This document shows, one piece after another, positions 54,678 through 64,000 of a stretch of 64,000 nt of DNA. The notes below the pieces were generated by a model. The model saw nothing but the letters and a program-made list of their open reading frames with translations, had not been told where the DNA came from and made no database searches. The stretch is from Aristolochia californica (Eukaryota; Streptophyta; Magnoliopsida; Piperales; Aristolochiaceae). How positions within the stretch are numbered: position 1 is the first letter of the stretch; each line of letters begins with the position of its first letter. Where the stretch lies: the NCBI GenBank assembly GCA_029961685.1, contig JARWKL010000002.1, forward strand, positions 16,150,908 to 16,214,907, written 5' to 3'. The position numbers and the translations under genes are program-made.

Positions 54678-54874
54678 ACGTGGGACGCGCGACTCATTAA
54701 GATGATTCGTAAAATAGGTCTGAATCCGATTTCCCTCATTTTTGCCTGATTGAATTACCTGACGTGATTCAAATGAAGTGGAAATCATTTTATACTAACA
54801 ACTTAATCTAATGAACTGAGTAATTCAAGTTCAATTCATTTTGGACTAACCCCCCCCCCCCCCCCCCCCCCCCC
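53582..54874. mobile_element. PIF/Harbinger-like non-autonomous element, copy 1
   Basis: Left end GGGGTTAGTCTGCAATTAAC, preceded by a 36-G run (53,543-53,578). Right end reads GGACTAACC followed by 25 C (54,850-54,874). Inside are an AT-rich part and a GC-rich part (54,390-54,720) that contains a 35-G run. The minus H copy (near 38,290) shows the uninterrupted sequence GTTACTGTATGTG; TAT/ATA flanks fit a 3-bp duplication. Same terminal family as 25,691 and 28,237. Confidence 0.75.
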
Positions 54875-54975
54875 ATATGTGTTCTACTAAGTGTTTTCGT
54901 TATTCAAGGATGACATCTTCACCAACTCGATGTCAATAATGTTGTTACAATGTGGGACCCGCCATGAGATCGAGA
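54875..54975 (+). repeat. Duplicated H/copia-3 border segment
   Basis: Contains H RT sequence (ATTCAAGGATGACATCTTCA) and the first 32 bp of the copia-3 LTR (TGTTACAATGTGGGACCC onward), repeated at 56,216-56,318. It belongs to the 1.34 kb tandem duplication. Confidence 0.8.
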
Positions 54976-56215
54976 GGGGGTTAGTCTGCAATTAACTTGA
55001 AATGAAGTGAAGATTTTAATTCATCTTATATAATTGATTTAACTTCAACTCATCCTTGGGTGTTAGTACAGACGAGTTCAAGTCCACTTCAAAACAAATT
55101 ACAGTGTTATTGCCCCAAAATGAAAAATATGATATAAACAAGAAAATGAGTTAACTTTTTGTAATATACTTAACTAGAACATATGCCTATATAGATAATT
55201 AACGAAAATAAGCATGGTTACTACACTTATAAGTGATTTAATATGTAGTATTAAAATATATTAATAAAATAATTAATGAAATATTATATTATATTACTTA
55301 ATGATTATAGTTTATTATAAATTAATATAATAATTAAGTGTGATTAGAATAAATTATAAAAAAATAAATTAAATTAAAAAATAACATAAGATAATATAAT
55401 AAATAAATAAATAAAATTTTTAATAACATAAGATATATTTTAACATTAAAACAACTAATTTAATATAGTAAAAAAAATTAATATATAAATAAATAAATAT
55501 ATTATTTTATCAATAACATAATATATATTTTTACGTATTATTAATTAATAATATATTATCACAAAATTTAAAACCATTGGTTTAATTAATTACAGCAATG
55601 GGATAATTAAACCAAAAAAATTTCAAATATTTATTTTAATAATATTTTAATTATGACTTTTAAATCACTAATTTAATAAAATAATTATAAAATGAATATA
55701 TTGAATAAATAAAAAAATTTATTTTATAAATAAAAAATATAAATTATTATTTTTATGACGTTGGTTAAAGTTTTTCTAACTTAGGCCTTCGTCTTCCTCA
55801 ACGCCGTCAGGAGACTGCGGCGGTCCAGTGGGCAACGACAACGGAGGTGATCCTCCGACGGTATGCTGAGAGGGAGAAGAGAGGGAGGTCGAGAGGGAGA
55901 AAAGAGGTCGGGAGGGCGAGAGGCTTGACCTCTCGTGCTCTGCAATGGAGGTCGAGAGGGAGAAGATAAAGGGAAAGGGAGAGGAAGGCCGAGGGAAAGG
56001 GAAAGGAGGGTTTTTTTTTGTTCAAGGGGGGGGGAACGTGGGACGCGCGACTCATTAAGATGATTCGTAAAATAGGTCTGAATCCGATTTCCCTCATTTT
56101 TGCCTGATTGAATTACCTGACGTGATTCAAATGAAGTGGAAATCATTTTATACTAACAACTTAATCTAATGAACTGAGTAATTCAAGTTCAATTCATTTT
56201 GGACTAACCCCCCCC
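54976..56215. mobile_element. PIF/Harbinger-like non-autonomous element, copy 2
   Basis: Near-identical to copy 1 apart from a few substitutions and much shorter G/C runs (9 G near 56,026-56,034; 8 C at 56,208-56,215). The left end GGGGGTTAGTCTGC joins directly to copia-3 LTR sequence (GATCGAGAG), so this copy arose by tandem duplication of a segment, not by transposition. The frame at 55,781-56,146 is low-complexity and not called. Confidence 0.8.
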
Positions 56216-56283
56216 ATATGTGTTCTACTAAGTGTTTTCGTTATTCAAGGATGACATCTTCACCAACTCGATGTCAATAATGT
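56216..56283 (+). pseudogene. Host copia RT fragment before copia-3
   Basis: About 65 bp of H RT (reading toward HLHQLDV.N) ending in AATGT (56,279-56,283), the left target copy of copia-3. The gene resumes at 61,803 with AATGCGTTC. Confidence 0.75.
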
Positions 56284-56796
56284 TGTTACAATGTGGGACC
56301 CGCCATGAGATCGAGAGGTGTCAACAAGAGTCCTTATACAAAGTGGCTCTAGCTAAGAGATACGGAACATGTGCTGGAATTAAATAGAAGATTTGAAGAT
56401 CAAGTGAGACCCACAAAGATACCACGAGCTGGTATCTCTAGCTTGATTCTCGTCCTTAAAGAAGGTGTTTGTTGTTGAGTTAAATTAGTCTCTTAAATAA
56501 ATAATATAATCTTATTATAATAGGCTTATCTTAGAGAGTTCTAGTTGGAATGTAATTAGGAGTCCTAAGGTTAGTTGTACATGGACTCTATCACCTCCTC
56601 AACTATAAATAGAGGTGATAGTAAATCAGAATTATTCAAGAAAGATACTTTTTTTTGTCCTCTCTTGTGTGAAGTTCTCTCTTTCTAATCTCTCCTATTT
56701 TCTCTCTTCTCTCTCTACCCGAGAGCTTTTTTTTTATCTTTTTTCTTTCTCTCTCCCCTTGCTCGAGGTATTATTCATGAGGTCCTAAATTCAACA
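56284..56796 (+). mobile_element. Copia-3 5' LTR
   Basis: Starts TGTTACAATG and ends AATTCAACA, with CTATAAATAGAGG near 56,602-56,614. At 513 bp it is shorter than the 3' LTR (609 bp): a block between GGGACCC repeats near the start and a block around the CATGTGGGACCCAC text are missing. PBS TGGTATCAGA follows at 56,797 with its last bases changed. Confidence 0.85.
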
Positions 56797-57301
56797 TGGT
56801 ATCAGATATACCAATTTAGGATCCCCATTATGCTCTATGAAGATATGATTAAAAGTTGCTCATAGAAGGCTCCTTATGAAACTAGATTGAAGCTCATGAA
56901 ATAAGTATTTATTTCTCATATTATTAAATTTATGGTATCGGTTTTTGGTATTAAGAGATATTTTATAGATGTCCTTATGCACGTTTTCGTCTTATGAAAT
57001 TGTGAGAATATTTGCATTTTGGATTATCTTTGTTTAGAAGAGATTATCAAGGTAGTTTTTATCGGTTCTCACAATACTATGATCGAGACCAGTGCTTATT
57101 GGAATTTTTTTAATAAATTTGTGGTAACAAGATTCCGGGATAAATAAGGATGATATTGAGCCTTTTATGAGTTATTATCCATTAAAATTATTTACTTAGC
57201 TTTTATACTATGCATCTCCATTAACCGAGTTGGTTAAAGCCTTCCACTTGGTTATATTTTGATAACTTGATTGGAGAACTATTTTACTTGATTTGTCTAC
57301 T

Positions 57302-58165
57302 ATGGCTGAAGATAATATGAGTCCCAAGAGTGACATACTCAGAATCACCACTATACCCTTACGGGGTATCAAATTTTATGAACTGGTCCACATCAGTTCG
57401 TCGGTTTCTTATCACAAAGGACCTAGTTGGTCATCTCACCAACAATGGACCACATATTGATGAAGATGATATATTCCATACCAAATGGTTAAAGGAGGAT
57501 ACATTGGTTATTAGTTGGCTAATCAATAGTATGGAAGAACATGTCTCAAATAATATCATTCATCTAGAGATGGCTAAACAAATTTGGGAGACATTTGCCA
57601 AGTTGTATTCAAGCTCCGACAACTTACAAAGGCTATATGATATTTTACAACAAATTCTTACCACCAAACAAGGAGACAATATACATGAATATTTGGCCCA
57701 CTTTCGAGGGTTTCTTCAAGAATGGAAACTTGCCTAGTCAACCTCTACAAATATCTCTGTCCAAGATAAACAGAAAGAGGCTTTGGTAACTGCCATATGC
57801 CTTGCTAACATTAAACCGCATCTTAAAGTTGCTAAGACTCACCTTCTTAGCTCTTCCGCGGTTCCCAATTTTGATGATGTATTCTCCGTATTCCAGACGC
57901 TTCTCCCTCTACTACTGAAATACCATCCGCTATGTAATCTGGACGTAGGGGCACACCATTTGACCAAGGCCGAGGTTGAGGCAGATTTTATAGAGGAGGA
58001 AGAGGAAGAGGAAGAGGTGGAAGGACTAGTTTTGACTGAACAAATGGGAAGGAATGCACCCATTGTAAGGGATGTGGCCACACTAGAGAAGAATGTTCTG
58101 TATGTGGTAGATTGGGTCACTCTCGCGAAAGATGTTATAAAGCTAATAAGAATAAGGCTAGACTA
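57302..58165 (+). pseudogene. Copia-3 Gag
   Basis: ATG at 57,302 (MAEDNMSPKSDILRITTIPL), then a shifted frame from about 57,360: GVSNFMNWSTSVRRFLITKD, LVGHLTNNGPHIDEDDIFHT, HEYLAHFRGFLQEWKLA, stop at 57,737, continuing at 57,783 with AICLANIKPHLKVAKTHLLS. A zinc-knuckle remnant lies near 58,060-58,140. UBN2-type Gag. Shows the uninterrupted sequence where the Harbinger element sits in copia-2. Confidence 0.7.
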
Positions 58166-58319
58166 GTCTTAGTGAGTGATACAAAAGTAGAGCAGTCTAC
58201 CACAACAACTGAAAAATCATACTTTTACTAATGAAGACTATGAACTATTCCAAAAAATCAAAACCATGATGGTCCTCCCAAAGTACTTCTTCACTAACCG
58301 CTCTCACCACCACTTCAGG

Positions 58320-58420
58320 TATGTTTTCTGCCTACTCTTGATCCTTGATAATTGACTCAGGAGCCTCCAAGCATCTTACAGGTAATAGACATCTACTATA
58401 CTCAGGTTCTCCATGTGCCA
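58320..58420 (+). pseudogene. Copia-3 protease fragment
   Basis: LIIDSGASKHLTGNRHLLY (about 58,341-58,397) is the protease active site. The rest of the domain is deleted: the sequence goes directly into GAG-pre-integrase text (TGTGACACTGAAACCAGG, about 58,441), while copia-2 retains the missing part. Confidence 0.7.
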
Positions 58421-58429
58421 CAAATAAAT

Positions 58430-59660
58430 ACTACATCCACCTGTGACACTGAAACCAGGTTATGGCATAACTGGTTGGGATATCTGTCCGTCCAATCTCT
58501 TCATCATATTTTTCCTTAAGCGCGGTCGGACCTTCATTGTGAAGCATGTCAAATGAGTAAACATTAGAGGTCTACATACTCACCTCGTCCAGAAATTAAA
58601 AGTGTCTCTCTTTTTTTGTTAATTCATATTGATGTCTGGGGACCTTTGAGTGTCTCCAACATTTCTCAAGTGAAATATTTTATTACATTCATTGATGACT
58701 TCACTCGTACCACTTGGTTATTTTTGTTTGAAGAGCGTTATAAAATACCATTGATATTTAAATATTTTTATGCAATGGTACTCACTCAGTTTGGGCAAAA
58801 AGTTAAAGTCCGTCTGTCGGATAATGCCAAAGAATACACATCCAAAGATCTTGACTCGTTTTGTCAAGAAAATGGCATTATTCATCAAACATCATGTGCC
58901 TACACCCCTCAACAAAATGGTGTAACAAAATAGAAGAACCGTCATATTCTTGAGGTAGCTCGCTGTTTACTATATGCCATGCAAGTTCCATACTTTTATT
59001 GGCCACATGCAGTTCTTATTGCATGTTTCCTTATAAACTAGTTACCCTCTTCCGTTCTTGGTAAAATATCTCCCTACTTTCTATTATTACCTGATGATGA
59101 TCCTTTTTCACTGCCCTTAAGAGTCTTCAACTGTCAATGATTTGTCCATATTTCCTCCCTAAAACACAGTAAACTTGATCCCAAATCTGTTAAGTGTATC
59201 TTCTTAGGATACTCTCGCACACAAAAGGGTTATGTTTGCTATAATCCCTCTCATTAGCATTTACTTGTGTCTAGGAATGTCACATTTTTTGAAGACTCTC
59301 CATATTGTTCTGATAATGCTCGTCCAGGTTTATCTTCAGTACCAGGTTCTCCTCGATTGGTTGTGCCCTGTGCTGCAGAAACTACTCGTCCAGGTTTATC
59401 TTCAGTACCAGGTTCTCCTCGATTGGTTGTGCCCTGGCTGACACCACACCTGCTGAGTTGTCGGATCCTACCGAAGTAAGTCCTTCTCTTATTATTTTTG
59501 GCCCAGATTATGATACTAGTCCTATTACTGTTAGGAAAGATCCCAGATCATGCACCAAGCCTTCTACTTCTCATCCCATAACAAACTTTTTGTCTCATCA
59601 TTGTCTATCCCCTGTTTGTTGTCAAATTCTATCGGCTATTTCCTCCGTACCTATACCATA
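58430..59660 (+). pseudogene. Copia-3 integrase and linker
   Basis: The integrase core is open 58,616-58,933: LIHIDVWGPLSVSNISQVKY, FITFIDDFTRTTWLFLF, VRLSDNAKEYTSKDLDSFCQ, IIHQTSCAYTPQQNGVTK, which contains DDE motif parts. Tail and Pro/Ser-rich linker run to 59,660. A 66-bp direct repeat lies at about 59,321-59,438 in the linker. Stops at several points, for example after GVTK. Confidence 0.75.
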
Positions 59661-59689
59661 GTCCTATCAGGTGGCTCTCAAACATATAG

Positions 59690-60340
59690 GGTGGAAGATG
59701 GCTATGGATGAAGAAATACATGCCCTTTATGAAAATCAAGCATGGGCTCCAGTTCCACTTCCTTCAGATAAGAAACCTATCGGTTGCAAATGGGTATTTA
59801 CGGAGAAACACAATCCGGATGGGTCTGTGGCTCGGTTGTAAGCTAACCTTGTTTCTAAAGGCTATACACAATGTTATGGCATTGATTATGATGAAACCTT
59901 TCCTCCAGTGACTAAATTAAACTTGGTACATTTGTTATTATCTCTGGCAGCAAACTCTTCCTGGTAGGTCTATCAATTTGATGTCAAAAATGCTTTTCTG
60001 AATGGGGATATAAAGGAGGAAATTTATATGCAGCAACCACCTGGGTATGTGGTTGAGGGGAAGTTTGTATGTCGACTACAAAAATCTATTTATGGTCTCA
60101 AATAGTCATCTTGTGCATGGTTTGAAGATTTTAGCCAAGCACTCGTATGGGCCAGATTTCACAGATGCTCTAGAGATCACTCTATCTTTATTAAAGACAC
60201 ACCGAATGGCAAGGTAATTCTAGCCATATATGTTGATGATATTATTATAAATGGCAGTGATCTCGAGGGAATCCAAAAGATAAAAGAAAGGATATGTACT
60301 GAATTCAAGACAAAGGATCTCAGACTGCTCAAATATTTTT
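59690..60340 (+). pseudogene. Copia-3 reverse transcriptase
   Basis: PIGCKWVFTEKHNPDGSVAR, then [35 protein letters not shown], and the catalytic YVDDIIINGSD at about 60,227-60,260. In-frame stops follow SVARL and occur near 60,100. All YVDD residues survive. The region gives the standard copia RT order. Confidence 0.75.
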
Positions 60341-61180
60341 TGGGGTACGGAAGTACTAAAATCCTGACATGGAATTATATTATCTCAAAGGAAGTATGTT
60401 CTTGACCTACTAGAGGATACTGAAATGCTGGGATGTAGACTAGCAGAAACTCCTATGGACTCAAATGCAAAATTATGTGCAGGTACTGGAGAAGAAGTAT
60501 ATGTCAAAAAATATCAAAGATAGGTGGAAAGACTTATTTATCTCTGTGTAACGAGGCCAGATATTTCATATGCAATCAGTGCAATAAGTCAATATATGCA
60601 CAAACCACAACTCAGTCATTGGCAAACACTAGAATGGATATTCTGATATCTGAAAGGAGCACTAGGAAGAAGGCTCCTCTATAAAAATCATGGACACTTC
60701 AACATCTATGGATTCTCAGATGCAGACTAGGCCGGATCCCCAGATGACAAAAAATCTACTTCGGGATATTGTACGATGGTTGGGGGAGACTTGGTTACAT
60801 AGTGGAGCAAGAAACAGAATGTAGTTGCAAGGTCTAGTGCAGAACCAGAGTACAGATCCATGGCACACACAATTAGTGAACTCCTATAGATCAAATCTCT
60901 CCTAACTGAACTGGGTTTGTACGAAGAAGCTCCTATGAATCTATATTGCGGTAATCAAGCTGCAATTCAGATCACATCAAATCCAGTCTTCTATGAGAGA
61001 ACAAAGAATATAGAAATAGTCTGCCACTTCATACGAGAAAAATTCACTTCCGACATCTTATCTCTCCAACATGTATCTTCACAGAACCAGGTTGCAGACA
61101 TTCTCACCAAACTAGTCACTCACAAAATTTTGTCCAACATTTGCAGCAAGCTGGGCATGTACGATGTTTTCTCACCCCCA
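60340..61180 (+). pseudogene. Copia-3 RT end and RNase H
   Basis: The RT connection region is broken by frameshifts (60,340-60,690). RNase H: FGFSDAD-like block near 60,705, NVVARSSAEPEYRSMAH at about 60,820-60,870, then open 60,917-61,186 with LYCGNQAAIQITSNPVFYER and SQNQVADILTK. The polypurine tract (ACTTGAGGGGGAG, 61,181-61,193) follows. Confidence 0.7.
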
Positions 61181-61193
61181 ACTTGAGGGGGAG

Positions 61194-61802
61194 TGTTACA
61201 ATGTGGGACCCACTTTGGGCCCACAAGCTGGTGGGACCCACCATGAGCTCGAGAGGTGTCAACAAGAGTCCTCATACAAAGTGGCTCTAGCTAAGATATA
61301 AGGAACATGTGATGGAATTAAATAGAAGATTCTAAGATCAAGTGGGACCCACAAAGATACCACTAGATGGTATCTCTATCTACATGAGATGGAAGATCAT
61401 GTGGGACCCACAAGATAAGACCAAGAGCTGGCTCTCTAGCTTGATTCACGTCCTTAAAGAAGGTGTTTATAGTTGAGTTAAATTAGTCTCTTAAATAGAC
61501 AATGTAATCTTATCATAATAGGCTTATCACATAGAGTTTTAGTTGGAATGTAATTAAAAGTCCTAAGTTTAATTGAACATGGACTCTATCACCTCCTCAA
61601 CCATAAATAGAGGTGATTTTAACTCAGAATTATTCAACCAAGCTACTTCTTTTTTTTCTCCTCTCTTGTGTGAAGTTCTCTATCTCTAATCTCTCTTATT
61701 TTCTTTCTCTTCTCTCTCTACCTGAGAGCTTTTCTCCTTTTCACTTTTTTATTTTTTTCTCCCCTTGCTCGAGGTATTATTCATGGGGTTCTAAATTCAA
61801 CA
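61194..61802 (+). mobile_element. Copia-3 3' LTR
   Basis: Starts TGTTACAATG and ends AATTCAACA. Right target copy AATGC at 61,803-61,807 against AATGT on the left. The LTR holds several GTGGGACCCAC motifs and ATAAATAGAGG near 61,604-61,614. It is the most complete LTR of this family in the window. Confidence 0.85.
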
Positions 61803-62986
61803 AATGCGTTCTTATATGGTGATCTTGATGAAGATGTATACATGTCGTTACCTCCAAGTTTTGGCCGAAAGGGGAGACTCAACTGTGCAAAGTCAACAAG
61901 TAATTATACGGATTGAAATAAGCTTCTAGACAGTGGTTTTTGAAGTTTTCTACAACCCTAAAGACTGCTAGGTTTCATCTGTCAAAAGTAGATTATTCAT
62001 TATTCATGCAATCTCACAAGGGAAGTTTTACGGCAATACTTGTGTATGTTGATAACAATCTGCAACAAATTGAATATGTGAAACAATTATTATCTAGGTT
62101 ATTCAAACTTAAGGATCTTGGTCAACTCAAATACTTGTTGGGCATAGAAGTAGCAAGGTCTTCAAAGGGGATTTCTCTTTCCTAAATAAAATATGCTTTG
62201 GAGATATTAGAAGATATTGGATTTCTAGGAGCTAAACCTACAAGGTTCCCCATGGAGCAAAACCTAGTTCTTACACAATGTGATGAAGAACTCCTACATG
62301 ATCCTTCATCATACAAGCATCTCGTGGGAAGATTGATCTACTTGACCATTACTAGAATAGATCTGGTCTACGCTGTCCATGTTCTAAGCCAATTTATGAA
62401 AAAACCACATACACCACACCTTAAGGAAGAACATAGAGTTCGTAGATACTTGAAAGAAAGTTTAGAATAGGGTATTTTATTATCCTCCACAAGTATACTC
62501 CAATTAAATGCATTTTGTGATGCAGATTGGGCTCACTGTAGGGACACTAGAAGTTCAGTAACAGGGTATTGTATAATTCTTGGACAATCACCCATTGCTT
62601 GGAAAACAAAGAAGTAAACAAGATGGCTCGATCAACTACCGAGGTAGAGTTTCATTTTATGACTACTACATGTTGCAAAATTAATTGGTTGAATAATGTT
62701 TTGAAAGACTTTGAAATCATACATACTCAGCCAGTCATGTTGTATTGTGACAACAATCTGCTCTACACATCGTCTCAAACCCGGTCTTTCATGAGCGAAC
62801 TAAGCACATCAAAATTGATTGTCACTTAGTACGTGAAAAGAATCAAGCAGGCATGATTAAGACAACACACATACGAACCAACAACCAAACTACAGACTTA
62901 TTCACTAAGGCAATGATTTCGTCCCAATTTAAGGCATTACTCAACAAGTTGGATATCATTAACATAAACTCCAACTTGAAGGGGAG
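61803..62986 (+). pseudogene. Host copia (H, plus) RT C-terminal half and RNase H
   Basis: Begins NAFLYGDLDEDVYMSLPPSF, exactly continuing the H RT interrupted at 56,283. Then [20 protein letters not shown] and [20 protein letters not shown]: the catalytic YVDD has become YVDN and a few codons after it are missing. [36 protein letters not shown] and RNase H ADWAHCRDTRSSVTGYC follow. Only a few stops up to 62,600. The polypurine tract AACTTGAAGGGGAG ends at 62,986. Confidence 0.8.
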
Positions 62987-63204
62987 TGTTGAAGATAAGA
63001 TTCGAAGATAAGGAGATTTGAGATTTGAAGATAAGAAGATTTGTAATTTGAATTTATACAGGATACATTCCCTTATATACATGTAATATGATTTGTATCA
63101 TTCAATCGGAAAATAGAAAAATTATTAATGGATCTTCTTCTTTTCTATTATGTTGATTTGTGTTGGTGGAATTAAAATAAGTCCTAGCATCCCAAGTTCC
63201 AACA
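62987..63204 (+). mobile_element. Host copia 3' LTR
   Basis: Starts TGTTGAAGAT right after the polypurine tract and ends GTTCCAACA (TGTTG...CAACA inverted ends), 218 bp. A TATATACATG region near 63,073-63,082 may be the TATA box. Its last 53 bp are found in reverse at about 47,880-47,932, and the flanking block 63,205-63,300 in reverse at 47,785-47,879 and 13,620-13,712. Confidence 0.7.
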
Positions 63205-63328
63205 TAGAGGAAATATGCTTGGATGCCGCCTTGTTAGTAATGATCCCAATTCCCATATAGTGAATGGTAGATTTAGTGGATCAAGCATCTCCTCTACTTG
63301 TTTGGATAAAAATTTAAGTTAATTAGAA

Positions 63329-63724
63329 GGGAATTTTACTGTACTACCCAATTTTGTTTTAAATAATAACACAAATAACCAAAATTTTAACTTAATATCA
63401 CAAATACACAACTTTGACCGCTTACGTGGTGATATGTCATCACATCACATCAGCACCCAAAGACTCTAATGACGTGTGACCTAGTACATCATCAAGAAGC
63501 CTACATAGAAGATGATGTAGCTTCCTGATAATGTGGTAGGGTGATGTGTTGTTTGATTCTTTGGTGTTGACGTGGCACCATGTAAGCAGTCAATTCTAAA
63601 TGTCGCATTTGACTGTACACGTATGTAGTTGACAAGTCAAAGTTGGGTATTTGTGATATTAAGTTGAAAAGTTAGTTATTTGTGTTATTATTTTAAAATA
63701 ATTTTGTAGTATAGTAAAATTCCC
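63329..63724. mobile_element. MULE-type MITE
   Basis: A 396-bp element with about 90-bp terminal inverted repeats: GGGAATTTTACTGTACTAC at the left and GTAGTATAGTAAAATTCCC at the right, continuing inward with AATAATAACACAAATAAC. Flanks TAATTAGAA (63,320-63,328) and TAATTGGAA (63,725-63,733) form a 9-bp target duplication with one mismatch, typical of Mutator-like elements. No coding capacity. Confidence 0.85.
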
Positions 63725-63733
63725 TAATTGGAA

Positions 63734-64000
63734 TTAAATTACAAGTCTCATAAACCAATATGAGTTATTTCTTTCAAAGAACTCATAGAAAGATTTATTG
63801 AACAACCCTCATTCCCCTCCCCTTCCCTGCCATTGACTTGCTTGAGATTTGTTAGTATGTGTACTAACAATGGGACTAATATCCTCCATTCACATGTGAA
63901 GTATAAATGTGACCCATTTATATGGAAATGTAAGTCCATCAATCCTCTTCGTGCAACTAAAGTACCAAGTCAATGCTTGTCGTAGGAAAAGTTCACTTAA
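63734..64000. other. Right-end sequence, no gene recognised
   Basis: A 64-codon minus-strand frame (63,942-63,748) has no recognisable domain. I call nothing here. Confidence 0.4.

Noticed and set aside
54386..54739. 117-codon frame with a polyproline run
   Set aside because: The polyproline comes from the expanded G run; the sister copy at 55,781-56,146 lacks it and the frame has no domain.
54976..56215. Independent second insertion of the Harbinger-like element
   Set aside because: It is followed by the same H/LTR border as copy 1 and its left end joins LTR sequence with no separate target duplication, so a tandem duplication explains it.

Overview
This 64 kb window looks like repeat-dense nuclear DNA of a flowering plant. 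The evidence is stacked Ty1/copia and Ty3/gypsy LTR elements primed by initiator-Met tRNA, PIF/Harbinger, hAT, CACTA and Mutator-like DNA elements, two decayed plant pararetrovirus (Caulimoviridae-type) integrations, and one spliced plant cytochrome P450 gene. No species can be named from the sequence. Only one gene, a CYP79-type P450 on the minus strand (48,181-50,039, two exons), appears intact. Every other coding stretch belongs to a virus or transposon and carries stops, frameshifts or nested insertions.

Layout. 1-970: two direct copies of a promoter/leader-like or LTR-tail repeat. 970-11,600: a rearranged endogenous pararetrovirus. A partial copy reads on the plus strand (970-4,110) and a longer copy on the minus strand (11,602 down to about 4,440: movement-protein end, coat region, zinc knuckle, protease, RT, RNase H, extra ORF, intergenic region), so about 2 kb is present as inverted arms; a solo LTR sits in the minus arm. 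11,600-13,180: no gene recognised. 13,182-13,920: a duplicate of the segment beside the P450 3' end. 14,150-15,188: end of a minus-strand copia element (copia-1). 15,190-17,600: CACTA-like fragments and T-rich DNA. 17,600-21,430: a second, Petuvirus-like integration in two opposed pieces. 22,903-38,227: copia-2 (minus), interrupted by a non-autonomous PIF/Harbinger-like element (25,691-27,096), a 5 kb transposase-bearing PIF/Harbinger element (28,237-33,271) and a 3 kb hAT-like element (35,147-38,164) inside its 5' LTR.

38,228-47,600: a minus-strand copia of another family (called host copia, H) split by a gag-only gypsy element (gypsy-A, 38,490-42,654), followed by a truncated gypsy-B (43,744-45,939) between two direct copies of a 1.5 kb gypsy-A-LTR/H segment. 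48,181-50,039: CYP79-like gene. 50,941-51,710: CACTA-like end. 52,170-63,204: H again, on the plus strand, interrupted by a tandemly duplicated PIF/Harbinger-like element (53,582-56,215) and by copia-3 (56,284-61,802). 63,329-63,724: a MULE-type MITE with a 9-bp target duplication.

The window is mainly a record of nested insertion. Related copies of the same sequence elsewhere in the window serve as empty sites, so several element borders and target duplications can be set directly. Copia-2 and copia-3 lie at the same nucleotide of H, which points to duplication of one composite rather than two insertions. Unusual signals are the inverted viral arms, G/C homopolymers of 14-36 bases where sister copies have 5-9, a near-identical 1.34 kb tandem duplication, telomere-like repeats inside the Harbinger element, and a filler segment at the gypsy-A pol deletion. 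I found no system that is clearly new in kind; the least familiar coding material is the first pararetrovirus (its ORFs at 974-1,462 and 4,578-5,878).
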